NCBI RefSeq assembly: GCF_905220415.1
Contig: NC_059555.1
Span: forward strand, 2,852,001 to 2,916,000
Direction of reading: 5' to 3'
Length of the DNA: 64,000 bases
Origin: Colias croceus
Lineage: Eukaryota > Arthropoda > Insecta > Lepidoptera > Pieridae
Both the position numbers and the translations under genes were made by a program. The notes beneath the pieces were generated by a model, which had not been told where the DNA came from, did no database searches, and worked only from the letters and a program-made list of their open reading frames with translations. Positions 24,401 to 31,500 of the stretch are shown piece by piece (position 1 is the first letter of the stretch; the number at the start of each line of letters is the position of its first letter).

Positions 24401-27400
24401 AGGTTTCTTCGTTACGGAATTTCTCGATTAAGACCCCGCGCTTAAGGCCCGCGATAGAAGCTATGCAATAGCTTAAAAACCGTAATTTGTGAATTATATT
24501 CCAGAATGAGAACCGAGTATCATTCCTTACGGGACTATCTGCTCTAGATGGGCTCCCAGGGTCCATAAAGGCTTCAGGAGCCAGAAATTTGGAGGTACAT
24601 CGAGTAAAGCCACGGTCAATGTTACAAGAGATCGCTAATATTGCAAGTAAGTGCATACCTTAATTTTAAATCAAACGCAAACAATTCGACTTCCTGTAAA
24701 AGGCACTTTTGAATGAAAATACCCTAATGCAATACTTACCATAATTGAATATTTAGCAAAGAAGTTAGAAAAAAGAAGAAAAAAGTACAAATTCCGAGAA
24801 ACCATCTGTATTTTCGAGGAAAATAACGTTTTAATTTATTGCTATTAAAAAATTCCACAATTTGCAGATATCGAGCTTCCAAAAAATGTTATGAACACTG
24901 CGACATTAAAAGATCTCAGTGTGGACACAGTTAAACTTCTGCCAGTAAGAGCTTTCCTTCGAGATGAATATCATATCTTTTTGGAAGAGAACGAGATTTC
25001 GGAATTAACTGTTAAGAGGTTCGTGTATTTTAATTTAAATTTTAGAATATGCGATAATTAATATACTTACTTGTGTCGTTCAATAAATTATTTGGCTTCC
25101 TCACAAAGATCATTTGATTAATTAGGTTTTTGTGATTGATTATGTATACCTTTTTTTTGAGTTAAATTCATTTTAAATATCCTCTAACATTTATTTTAAT
25201 AAAAAAATGTGTAAAACTTTACAAATCACTACAGAAATGAAAAAAAGTGTTTCCAAGATTTTGAAATACGCCTTTAATTTTAAAATCTTGGAACAACATA
25301 CCTATGAACTAACATACTTAAACAAATAGACAACATTTTACAACAAAAATCAATCCCAATATGAAAAAAACGATAAATAAAACACAAAATTGACAGAATA
25401 AAAGAGATAGAAGAATCAGTATCGGACGTAACATTCAAAGAGTTGCGCGGTTTCGCCAACTTCTACTCGTACGTGGACACTGACGAGCTGCGCGGTACTA
25501 CGGAGATGGCTTTCCTTTCCACATTAATTAAACCTGTCACTATGGTGAGTATAAACCAACATGTTATCTACACTAATATTGTAAAGTAAAAAAACTAATA
25601 TTCTAAAAAAAACTTTTTTTGTTTGTTTGTTTGTTTGATTGTAATGAATAGGCTCATAAACTACTGGCCCGATTTGGATGAAATTTGGCACAGACAATCT
25701 TTAGACCCTGAGAAAGATAGGCTACTTTTTATTGCGAAATATGTACCACGGGCGAAACCGCTAGTAATAAATAAATTAATAATTTCGCGTGATTTGTTAA
25801 TTTTAGATTGTTATGTTTTATTAGTGTCGATTTTGCATTATTTTGTTATTTTTGAAACAGGAGGACGACGAATTCGACGTGAACCAAAAGTTCATATGCG
25901 TAGTACCGGGAGTGGAAGGACATCATTCACGGTTTACTACAGCGTGTGAACGACTCAAGTTACCTGCACTTGCACTACAACCTGGCTTACAGTGGGATAC
26001 AATAGAGGATATGGCCGCTAGGTTTGCTAAGGTATTTTATTTTATTTATTTATTTTATTTAAATTCTTTATTTAACACACACAAAAAAGAATAAACACAA
26101 AAATAAAAACAAAACAAAAAGAAAATCATAACATGTTAAATAGGCGGCCTTATTGCTAAGCGATCTCTGCCAGGCAACCTTTGGATAGGATTTGTCATAC
26201 GAATTAAAATTAGATGGGTGGTGTTAGGTAATGAGTTTGTTAAACTAGATTTATAATAGATGACTTATGATCGAGGCATTCGATCGCTGTGAGGTTTGCT
26301 AAGGTAATATAAAAGAAATTGAGATATGAAGATGTAATGGACGAAAACGCGTAAATGGAGTGCTAGGTTAGTTAAGTTCATATGCGTAGTCCGGTGTATA
26401 GGATTCGCGCTTTACGACAGCATGTGAACGACTCAAGTTACCTGCACTTGCACTACAACCTGGCTTATAGCGGGATACAATAGAGGATATGCCCGCTAGG
26501 TTTGCTAAGGTAATACGATTGTTAGATTTATAATAGGTAACTTATGATCGAGGCATTGAAAGAGATCGCTGTGAGGTTTGGTAAGGTAATGTGAAAAGAT
26601 TTTGATAGGTCAGTTTTTAGTTAGACCAGACGCAGGAGGTGGATGCTAAGTTTCTTAAGTTACACACTAGTTAGTTTTGTGATGAAATGGCTTGTTGGTA
26701 ATAAATTCAAGGTTTTCTACGATAAAATAGTTTTAAAATCGTGTCTGGTGTTAAAGAACACACAGGATAAGACATTTCAGTATGTGAAAAGATGGATTTG
26801 AAGAGTTCGTTTTACGCCAAAATGGGAAACATGGGAATCATTTATTTAATAGAATATTTATTATTTTTTACAGGTTTTATTGAAAAGAACAGGCCTGAAA
26901 GGTAACTTCTACCTTATGGGCTACGAAAGTGGCGTTATAGTCGCGTTGGAAATGGCAAGAATCTTAGAAGAACATGGTATGTACTATATAGGTTCTATCA
27001 TCTATAATATTAAATTAATTAAAACTGTATTCATATTTTTATTATTTGTTGAGATAAAGGAAATGAAAAAAAAGAGTGTGTGTACACGCTGTATTCATAA
27101 TTCATATTTTTATTATTTAGAAATTAAAGACTTTTTAACGGATTTTAAACGCGATTTATTCATTATATTATTTTCCCGACTTTTCGAACAATTTACAGCG
27201 AGCGTGGTCTCCCCGTGACCGTTTAAAATCCGTTAAAAAGTCTTTAATTTCTAAATGTAATACTCGCGTAAAACCAAACCCCAGAAAATACTATATTTTT
27301 ATTATTTGTTGAGTTAAAGGAAATGAAAAAAAAAATTAGTGTGTGTACTTGTGTACACGCGTTAGAAGTTATATTTCTTTGGCGTATGGAAAAATACTAG

Positions 27401-28145
27401 AATATACAACTTGAACATAGTTATCAATTTTCATACCACCTAGAACTAACTTCATGCTGTTAAATTTAAGTGTCGGTGTGCGCGCGCATCGTAAAAATTC
27501 ACTCTCATTATTTTTCTCCATCGCGCCAAAAGAAGTATAACTTCAAAAATTGAATACAAAAAATACTTTATTTCATTAACAGGTTTAACGGGCACAGTAT
27601 TCTGCGTGGGTGGAACACCAAAAGAGATAGTAGCTGAAGTGAAAGAAAAGTTAAAACACTTCAAGAGCGACGAAGAGTTACAAGATAACGTCGCCTTGCA
27701 CATGACCAAATTGATACTTGGAGACAAATTTGACGGTCACTTAGATTTCATTAACAACACAAGTACTTGGGAAGAGAAACTAGATGGCTACGTCAGATAC
27801 CTCTCTGGTCTAGTTCCTTTATCAACACAATATATTAGAGGAATAATACACGGAGCATATTCCCGTGTTAAGCAAATCCAAGATATTCAGATACAACCAC
27901 ATGCACTTAAATCCCAAGTGATTTTCCTTCGCGCTAAACTGTCTGCTAATATCAACGATTTGCCTCAAGACTATTCTCAAGTTCCTGTGGTTTTGTACGA
28001 GCTTAGTGCTCCATTAGCAGATGCTGCTAGGGACCTTAGATGTTCCGCCATTGTTAATAGACATCTTGATGAAGAAACTCTTAAAGCATTTGAAGATACA
28101 AACATTTGTGAAACGTACTCCTTGAACGTCTATGAATTGATTTGA
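14..28145 (+). CDS. FASN: Fatty acid synthase-like multienzyme, 3' 33 exons (5' end outside window)
   Basis: This is a type I (animal) fatty acid synthase paralogue. The family makes palmitate from acetyl-CoA, malonyl-CoA and NADPH as a cytosolic homodimer. Thirty-three exons with GT-AG borders join without a phase error into 1,954 residues ending in TGA at 28143-28145; AATAAA follows at 28165. Family members run about 2,300-2,500 residues, so roughly 350, including the KS cysteine, lie to the left. Domain order is the end of KS, linker, MAT, DH, linker, ER, KR, ACP and TE; exon coordinates are in the domain entries. MAT and DH residues are kept, but KS, ER, KR, ACP and TE key positions are altered. 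An intact frame with lost catalytic residues points to a retained non-canonical paralogue rather than a decayed pseudogene; that is inference. Several exons have strongly GC-rich third positions, others do not. Confidence 0.93.
157..517 (+). repeat. FAS intron 1 with a non-LTR retrotransposon 3' tail (about 353-478)
   Basis: The stretch from about 353 (GGTATTCTGGAAGAGATCGC) to the ATCT-repeat tail near 478 matches, in opposite orientation, the AGCGATCTCTGCCAGGCAACC units at about 8160, 26165 and 62215 in this window. The ACAATAAAGAAT end followed by a short tandem tail is typical of a LINE or SINE 3' end. The rest of the intron is unremarkable AT-rich sequence. Confidence 0.5.
796..882 (+). 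pseudogene. Copy of the 3' end of FAS exon 2 inside intron 2
   Basis: These 87 bases repeat 636-722, the end of the exon at 518-721 plus its GT donor, with two substitutions (positions 871 and 878). The spacing is 160 bases, so the copy is in another frame relative to exon two, and no good acceptor precedes it. It therefore looks like a duplicated non-functional exon fragment that still shows a plausible splice donor. Confidence 0.85.
1099..1281 (+). mobile_element. Helitron-like dispersed repeat (short family) in FAS intron 2
   Basis: It runs from ACTAATATTATAAAGCTGAAG to a GTGAAACCACGGGGAACAGC end. Relatives of the same plan occur at 16526-16724, 25575-25770, 39255-39441, 47449-47663 and 61567-61762. 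TC...CTAG-type ends without target duplication are typical of non-autonomous lepidopteran Helitrons; the assignment is by resemblance. Confidence 0.5.
1890..2064. mobile_element. MITE with TAA target duplication (PIF/Harbinger-like) in FAS intron 3
   Basis: The left end GGCTGGTTGCAGAGCTT is mirrored by AAGCTCTGCAACCGGCC at the right end, and complementarity continues inward through the TCATATGTATGGAAAT segment. TAA stands on both sides (1887-1889 and 2065-2067), the 3-bp duplication expected of PIF/Harbinger insertions. It has no coding capacity. Confidence 0.65.
3033..3412. mobile_element. GC-rich MITE with CCGGCG-type hexamer tracts in FAS intron 5
   Basis: The terminal inverted repeats share GTTTTTCCATTACCCGGCCC and face each other at 3038 and about 3405. 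The interior is extremely GC-rich (runs of ACCGGC and GCCGGC) in an otherwise AT-rich region and contains a further partial end near 3300-3330. The long arginine- or alanine-rich open frames it produces on both strands are composition artefacts. Confidence 0.65.
4499..5350 (+). mobile_element. DNA transposon remnant with TIRs and a short transposase-like frame
   Basis: ACCAGAATCTGATGGCA at about 4508 is mirrored by TGCCATCAGATTCTGGT near 5342, with matching ATAGGT outside it. Inside, 4657-4797 encodes 46 residues beginning MSKKPLRSQARGVVYNVYRK, which resembles the DNA-binding N-terminus of Tc1/IS630-type transposases; no catalytic part follows. It sits in FAS intron 7. Confidence 0.55.
6061..6240 (+). 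mobile_element. Non-autonomous Helitron-like unit in FAS intron 8
   Basis: It begins TCCATACTAATATTATAAAT and ends GGGCGGACTAG, preceded by A and followed by T. A 5' TC, a 3' CTAG and insertion between A and T without duplication are Helitron hallmarks. A short CTGT tract lies near the 5' end, as in microsatellite-bearing Helitrons of moths. Confidence 0.6.
6664..6960 (+). pseudogene. Three tandem partial copies of FAS exon 9 end and donor in intron 9
   Basis: After the real exon (6267-6451) come three copies of its 3' end. The first (about 6664-6781, offset 330) keeps the frame HGLLQAILKRALPDT... with few changes. The second and third (about 6812-6853 and 6911-6952) keep only the last 40 or so bases. 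Each ends in GCTGTGGGACA or close to it, followed by a GTGAGT donor. The copies also include the start of the intron (GTCAGTTGTATT..., TAGGAAAATGGACAGTA...). None has a clear acceptor. Confidence 0.85.
7309..7433. mobile_element. MITE with GAAGTGAAACTTCTTTGG ends
   Basis: AGAAGTGAAACTTCTTTGG at the left is mirrored by CTAAAGAAGTTTCACTTC at the right. Other members sit at 13497-13616, 15098-15215 (degenerate), 17761-17949, 20466-20495 (half), 36590-36722 and 44428-44513; a TATAC subfamily sits at 19115 and 27350. The terminal segment is itself nearly palindromic. Confidence 0.6.
7441..7645. repeat. Dispersed 200-bp repeat, reverse copy at 48758-49148
   Basis: The segment with GTAAAGTCGGTTTACTGACG, CGTGACAACGTCCGATTGTG and CGACGTTGTCACG-like ends reappears in reverse orientation at 48758-49148, where a further MITE has inserted. 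Its family is not recognised. Confidence 0.6.
7868..8290 (-). mobile_element. Helitron-like unit (7868-8074) followed by a non-LTR 3' tail (about 8082-8290)
   Basis: CTAGATTTCCGCCCGCG through TATAATATTATATTAGA is the reverse of a TC...CTAG Helitron-like unit; relatives sit at 42368, 42722 and 51155. Directly after it, a reverse-oriented tail with CCATCTCTGCCAGGCAACC matches the tails at 26165 and 62215. Both lie in FAS intron 10. Confidence 0.5.
8880..10125. mobile_element. 1.2-kb fold-back element with about 450-bp inverted arms
   Basis: The left arm, with AAGTTTGTGGGGTCGCCACC near 8995, is mirrored by GGTGGCGACCCCACAAACTT near 10000. Matching continues outward to the GGACGCAAT/ATTGTGTCC segments and inward past GATATCAGACCATTTTTGTA to about 9360 and 9650. 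The unique centre (about 9400-9550) has no long frame. It occupies most of FAS intron 11 and would fold into a very long hairpin in the pre-mRNA. Confidence 0.75.
10516..10547 (+). repeat. (AAAT)n microsatellite
   Basis: A run of AAAT units directly upstream of FAS exon 12, probably the tail of an old retroelement (its body may be about 10410-10515). Confidence 0.7.
10774..12768 (+). mobile_element. 5'-truncated Jockey/CR1-like LINE with open reverse transcriptase
   Basis: An open frame from 10774 to 12429 (first Met at 10942) encodes a reverse transcriptase. Visible motifs are NYRPISLLPTLSKILE, FGFRQNRST, VFLDLAKAFDTV, PYGLPQGSVLAPTLF and the catalytic FADDTAL, followed by YLGVIIDSKLSW. These match the Jockey/CR1 branch of non-LTR retrotransposons. 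The endonuclease and ORF1 are absent. A (CA)n tract follows the stop at 12430, then a 3' UTR ending in a TTA-rich tail near 12768. The insert begins within a dozen bases of the FAS exon 12 donor. The RT frame has no stop, so the insertion is probably fairly young. Confidence 0.88.
12430..12494 (+). repeat. (AC)n microsatellite in the LINE 3' UTR
   Basis: About 32 uninterrupted AC units directly behind the LINE stop codon. Confidence 0.95.
12820..12940 (+). pseudogene. Diverged second copy of FAS exon 12 in intron 12
   Basis: The segment CIWDTPGKTLGCIRRMMSVQ is related to the exon 12 residues VWDTLAMTLGCTRRAISVQ but clearly diverged in DNA. The next 60 or so bases (about 12867-12931, encoding QFHDVRFTAQPRLHAQRALR) are essentially identical to 10661-10727. 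After that it breaks into TTTGAG and unrelated sequence, skipping the end of the exon. It lacks the donor of the real exon. It may be an old alternative exon partly overwritten by gene conversion, or a duplicate from a paralogue. Confidence 0.75.
13470..13617. mobile_element. MITE, GAAGTGAAACTTC family
   Basis: GAGTGCCGAACACACGTGTC leads into GAAGTGAAACTTCTTTGGC, and the right end is AAAGAAGTTTCAC. The same GTGCCGA-CACACGTGT lead occurs at 15098 and 44412. It lies in FAS intron 13. Confidence 0.55.
14088..14322. mobile_element. Lepidopteran repeat with AACCGACTTCAAA inverted ends
   Basis: The left end AAACAACCGACTTCAAAC is mirrored by TTTTTGAAGTCGGTTAAA. An inverse copy with the same interior (CGGTTCAGAAACCTCGGAGT read in reverse) is at 46746-46990. 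It lies in FAS intron 14 and has no coding capacity. Confidence 0.65.
14392..16286 (+). other. FAS: central linker / vestigial methyltransferase region, four exons
   Basis: Exons 14392-14506, 14828-15070, 15327-15758 and 16137-16286. The first closes the DH with RCPGVIMKNIRFRSLP (family: GVxxxGL). The following exons have no catalytic motif I recognise and fall where animal FAS carries the pseudo-methyltransferase and structural linker. The 432-base exon is one of the largest in the gene. Codon third positions here are clearly A/T-rich. The last exon, with ALSWVEAP, leads into the enoyl reductase. Confidence 0.82.
14607..14776. repeat. 165-bp repeat with complementary ends, copy 1 of 5
   Basis: It begins near CACTCGGGGACTGCCGCGG, then AAAGCTATTGCATGC, and ends AAGCTATGCAATAGCTT, so the ends can pair. 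Other copies are at 23150-23301, 24320-24478, 30370-30490 (5'-truncated) and 43114-43270 (reverse). Copies agree almost base for base, which suggests recent spread. Its family is not recognised; it could be a SINE or MITE. Confidence 0.7.
16526..16728 (-). mobile_element. Helitron-like unit (reverse) in FAS intron 18
   Basis: CTAGCTGCTCCGCGCGGTTT through TAATATTAGTATAGA is the reverse of the family seen at 1099 and 47449. A CTAG end and a TC-type opposite end support a Helitron origin. Confidence 0.5.
17047..19539 (+). other. FAS intron 18/19 gap (2.5 kb) with two MITEs and an 80-bp inverted repeat
   Basis: It holds a GAAGTGAAACTTC MITE at 17761-17949, a related MITE with GAAGTTATACTTC ends at 19115-19316, and a small fold-back at 19424-19505 (CGTCTTAAAGCAGTATTAAT against ATTAATACTGCCTTAAGACG). 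I see nothing recognisable in 17950-19080. No splice-compatible coding segment was found, and the flanking exons join in frame without one. Confidence 0.55.
21690..21880 (-). mobile_element. Fragment of a (GACA)n-type Helitron-like repeat
   Basis: TATAATAAATCTGTAGAAGG, GGTATCGATCC-type and TTTTTGTCTGTCTG segments match in order the units at 34763, 43637, 47735 and 56601. Only the tail half is present here, in FAS intron 23. It joins a less clear flank at 21880-22290 just before exon 24. Confidence 0.55.
23150..23301. repeat. 165-bp repeat with complementary ends, copy 2
   Basis: Same unit as at 14607, with small indels, in FAS intron 25. It is surrounded by degenerate AACTTGTAGAAACT and GTACTACGTA-like tandem units (22980-23530) that look like local duplication. 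Confidence 0.65.
24320..24478. repeat. 165-bp repeat with complementary ends, copy 3
   Basis: Same unit as at 14607; it ends 26 bases before FAS exon 28, so it lies next to or within the branch-site region of that intron. Confidence 0.65.
24868..25544 (+). other. FAS: acyl carrier protein (ACP) domain with Thr at the prosthetic-group site
   Basis: Exons 24868-25018 and 25397-25544. The segment LKDLSVDTVKLLPVRAFL aligns with the ACP signature L-x-D-L-G-x-D-S-L-x-x-V-E. The serine that receives 4'-phosphopantetheine is Thr here (codon 24927-24929) and the following Leu is Val. The helix after it ends in EISELT, as in animal FAS. Without the serine, phosphopantetheinyl transferases would not be expected to charge this ACP. 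The second exon is the ACP-TE linker and shows a GC-rich patch. Confidence 0.84.
25575..25770 (+). mobile_element. Helitron-like unit in FAS intron 30
   Basis: ACACTAATATTGTAAAG..., TTTGTTTGTTTGTTTGATTG and GTACCACGGGCGAAACCGCTAGT mark the family seen again at 39255 and 61567. It ends in CTAG followed by T. Confidence 0.5.
26030..26190 (-). mobile_element. Non-LTR 3' tail (reverse) in FAS intron 31
   Basis: TAAATAGGCGGCCTTATTGC and AGCGATCTCTGCCAGGCAACC match the tail at 62180-62245 on the same strand; the ends are T-rich. It starts right at the exon 31 donor. Confidence 0.5.
26240..26590 (+). pseudogene. Partial copies of FAS exon 31 and its donor inside intron 31
   Basis: The stretch 26375-26512 repeats the exon at 25861-26031 from GTTCATATGCGTAGT to GGTTTGCTAAGGTAA. 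It has changes and a scrambled first third, while the last 100 bases are nearly identical. Two shorter repeats of the exon end (GTGAGGTTTGCTAAGGTAAT and GTGAGGTTTGGTAAGGTAAT) lie at about 26289 and 26567, each after TTATGATCGAGGCATT. The arrangement implies tandem duplication of exon end plus intron start. Confidence 0.8.
27117..27260. mobile_element. MITE with AGAAATTAAAGACTTTTT ends, short copy
   Basis: TTAGAAATTAAAGACTTTTT is mirrored by AAAAAGTCTTTAATTTCTAA. A longer member of the same family is at 29187-29521. It lies in FAS intron 32. Confidence 0.65.
27330..27546. mobile_element. MITE, GAAGTTATACTTC subfamily
   Basis: GTGTACACGCGTTAGAAGTT with TTTCTTTGGCG at the left is mirrored by CGCGCCAAAAGAAGTATAAC at the right. 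The interior is nearly identical to 19125-19316. It stops about 37 bases before FAS exon 33. Confidence 0.6.
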
Positions 28146-28164
28146 TGATATGTGTTTGATTTTT

Positions 28165-28170
28165 AATAAA
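28165..28170 (+). terminator. Poly(A) signal of the FAS-like gene
   Basis: AATAAA lies 20 bases after the FAS stop codon, within a run of overlapping AATAAA/AAATAA. It fits a 3' processing signal; the cleavage site cannot be read. Confidence 0.5.
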
Positions 28171-28513
28171 TAAAACAAATGAAGTATACAACAAACTTCG
28201 TTTATACCTTCTTAAGGGAACTCCTGATAAAGAACAATATATTTTTCTAAAGAAATTAGATTTTTTATTTTCCCTCACAACATAAGTAAAATAAGTATTT
28301 AAATGAACTGAACATGTTTTTGAATAAAGTTTATCACAAGGATGCTATTGCAGGCAGAGTTGAAAAATAAAAGAAAACCAAATATATCAGTACAGTTTAT
28401 TATTTAAATTATTACATGAGTATTGCTTTGGATATCTGTCATGTCCTTTCTTTACTTCAGTAGATTCTCAACGTATACATTTCTGGATCAATGACAACTT
28501 CATATTCATTTTC

Positions 28514-28519
28514 TTTATT
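28514..28519 (-). terminator. Poly(A) signal of the lipocalin gene
   Basis: TTTATT on the plus strand is AATAAA on the gene strand, about 55 bases beyond the stop codon. The spacing is typical for a short insect 3' UTR. Confidence 0.45.
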
Positions 28520-28571
28520 TTATCTTAAATTAAATAAACCTATAGTATAAAATATTATGAATATTTAGTTT

Positions 28572-31500
28572 CTAAGGCAACCATTCGGCATCTGCATTCA
28601 TAGCACGATTGTAGTTTGCTGGTGGTTCTGTAAGATCCTCTTTGCTGCTTGCTACTTTATGATATACCTTCTTACCCGCATCTACTACATATTCAACACC
28701 GTCAGCTGAAATAAATTAAAATTTATTGTTTTTACTCACACAAACAATTGCTCTTTAGTACTTGAATACCCGAATTTAGCGGGATATTAGCGATTACTAC
28801 TCACTTAAATATAGCATTTGGTTTTAGTGTTAGTATAATGTGTAAAAGCTTACCTATTACACCTCCTGTTTTCCTCACAGCCTCTCCAATATTGTGTGAA
28901 GAGAATGTTTCAGGATCGATGTTAATTTTAACTCCTTCGACTGTACCATTGGGGTGTTTTGGGCATTCAGTTTGGGATATGATGGATAAGTCATATGGGT
29001 CTACACCGTATGAAGCTAATTTGGTACGCATCTGTAACGATATAAATTTTGGTTACATTAATTTTCTCCATACACGATTATTATAAATAGACAGTTTCTT
29101 AATTTCTTACAAAATTTGACCAGGAAATAAAAATTTGTAAGGTAGGTAAATTCTAGGGTTTGATTTTACGCGAGTATTATACATTTAGAAATTAAAGACT
29201 TTTTAACGGATTTTAAACGCGATTTATTCATTCTATTATTTTCCCGACGTTTCGAACACTTTACAGCGAGCGTGGTCACGGGGAGACTGAGATGTTGTAC
29301 GTCTTGATGGTCATTCAAAAATTGTTATTTGTGAACTACCTCCACCTATTCCTCCGTAGTTGGTATCTGGAGTATTTTTCCGGATGTTGGCAGTATTGGC
29401 TGATCGTGTCTTCTAGTCTTTTGGTACGTTTGACATGGGATTTTAAATTCGGGAAACGTCGGGAAAATAATAGAATGAATAAATCGCGTTTAAAATCCGT
29501 TAAAAAGTCTTTAATTTCTAAAGGTAGGTAAAGTTAATTTTATATTGTGCAACCGTACAAAGCGCATCATCATCATTTTTTGTATCACAGCATTTTCATT
29601 TACATACAGCATTATATAGTTCACGTTAAAACGTCGCGAGCCGCGTACGTGTGTAACTCTTAGCACAACAGCATAGCATCATAAAAGCATATAATCTTAG
29701 CAGCTTAGTTTTAATTATTCTCAGCAGCAGCATCCCCAGGTGTACGAACCGTACATCTTTATGGTCCTTCGAGCCGGATTTGAATCAGCGACCCAGGTGT
29801 ACGAACCGTACAGGACACTTAATATAAATTTTTCTCGTTTGTGTTGTTAGTAGAATTGTCTTTACGCATATCACCTCAATATCATAAGCGAAAATGCATT
29901 ATTTACAGTTTTAAGTACTTATGTAATATTTCGTATCATAAAGTTGATAAATTGATTCGTCCCTATGCAATCTACATTATTTAAACTCACTTTGTCAATA
30001 AACATCTTGTCTAATTCCTTAGTCCTTGAGAGAATGGTAGCCGATTGACGATGGGCGAACGCGAGTTTCTGGCACGTGAAAATAGCCGCATACTTATTGT
30101 AGTCTGTAGATATGACTGTATATGTTGCAGATCCAGCCACACCTGTAAAATGGGAGTTTCCTCTTACTTGGGTATTCTTACATATTCAAGAGTTTTAAGA
30201 AATGTGTGTAATGAATAAAGCAAACCTTTGAAATCTTATGAATCATTAGCCAGTTTTTGAAAACGTTTTGTTATGAACGTGTGAACGTTTGTATGTTTAT
30301 ACCTGTATTGAATATGATGTTTTATTGGTCTCTTTTAATAACAATATACTGAAGTATGAAACAAATAGCATGCCTTCAAGCCACGCCTCTGTGCCCGTCG
30401 GAGTGGGGAGCGTGAGGTTTTTTCGTTACGGAATTTCTCGATTCGGTCCCCGCGCTCAAGGCCCGCGATAGAAGCTATGCAATAGCTTAATAAGATCATT
30501 TACAAAAGTCACTGAACTTTAAACTCTCGAAATGATACATTAATAATTATAACATTAATAGTAACACTTACTTAAAGGAAATCTGACTTTCATTCGTGCA
30601 GGAACCGCAATATCAGGGATGGATAGTACCCCAGTATACCTATTAAATTAAATTTAGATCAAAATTTGTATGACGTATGCTATGTAGTTGAAGTGTATGA
30701 ATCCTCTATTATTCTATTACGAGCTAAAAGACCAAAGGTCAGATCAATGAGACAAATAAACAGAGAGACTTTTATCTGTTCAATACTTATGAAGATATTA
30801 TAGAGTTGCAGCTAAATATATAAAACTCAGAACTATTTCATAGATAAGAGAATAGTCGTGTTCTTTGAATTCAATTGTAATAATTAATTTTAAATAGTAT
30901 GGCATTGTACGATCTTCAACAGAGAATAATTACTTTGTATATGAAAGACGAAATCATTGTCTCTTCAGATATTTATCTTTGTTCGTGAGTGTTTATATTT
31001 GTTATCAATAATAAAAATGTTTTAATAACATCTCAATCGAATTCATTATTCACATATTTCATTGTTTAAAATGTTTAAAGTTTACCCAGCAATGCTATTC
31101 TGGACATAGACCTTTCAAAAATCTCACCTATAATCATGTTTCAAGGGTGTCAATCCCAAAATGAAATGCTGCGAATCCTGTTGAAGCTGGTAAGTTCCTG
31201 GTTCATCAGTTCTGGTGAAGTTGTATGTGATGCAATGTGACGCGGTAGATGTTTTCTGGATCACGTACCATACTCCGAGCATCTGAAATTAATTGTAGAT
31301 TGATATTTCGGATTTTTTTTCTATGTAAAACGTCGGCTAGAACGAAGTTAGTGAGAGATTAATATGATAAGAATTTATAATATTCGATTAGAGTTTACTC
31401 ATAACAAAGAATTCTCATGTCTTCAACGAGAGACATTTGTAAACTTCATTGTTTAAAAATGTAACTATTACTTATACCCGGCGCGGCCTAAGATGATCCC

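Larger units (their letters stand above)
22805..24646 (+). other. FAS: ketoreductase (KR) domain, degenerate, four exons
   Basis: Exons 22805-22951, 23563-23772, 23989-24085 and 24505-24646. The fold can be followed by position: a beta strand (SHIIL), then the helix IQLADRLAERGARNLYI, which matches ...LELAxWLxxRGAxxLVL in active KRs. The glycine-rich NADPH loop between them (T-G-G-L-G-G-F-G in the family) is replaced by LSDDATCA (about 22838-22861). I also find no S...YxxxN catalytic set in the later exons. This segment would not be expected to bind NADPH or reduce a beta-keto group. The reading frame stays open. Confidence 0.8.
25861..28145 (+). other. FAS: thioesterase (TE) domain lacking the GxSxG serine, three exons
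   Basis: Exons 25861-26031, 26874-26976 and 27583-28145. The domain opens with FICVVPGVEGHHSRF, equivalent to the F-L-x-H-P-I-E-G start of animal FAS TE. The nucleophile elbow, normally G-Y-S-x-G, reads GYESGVIVALEM: Glu stands at the serine position (26925-26927). A serine follows one position later, but this is not the usual GxSxG spacing. The last exon encodes the rest of the alpha/beta-hydrolase and the C-terminus. Product release by hydrolysis is doubtful. Confidence 0.85.
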
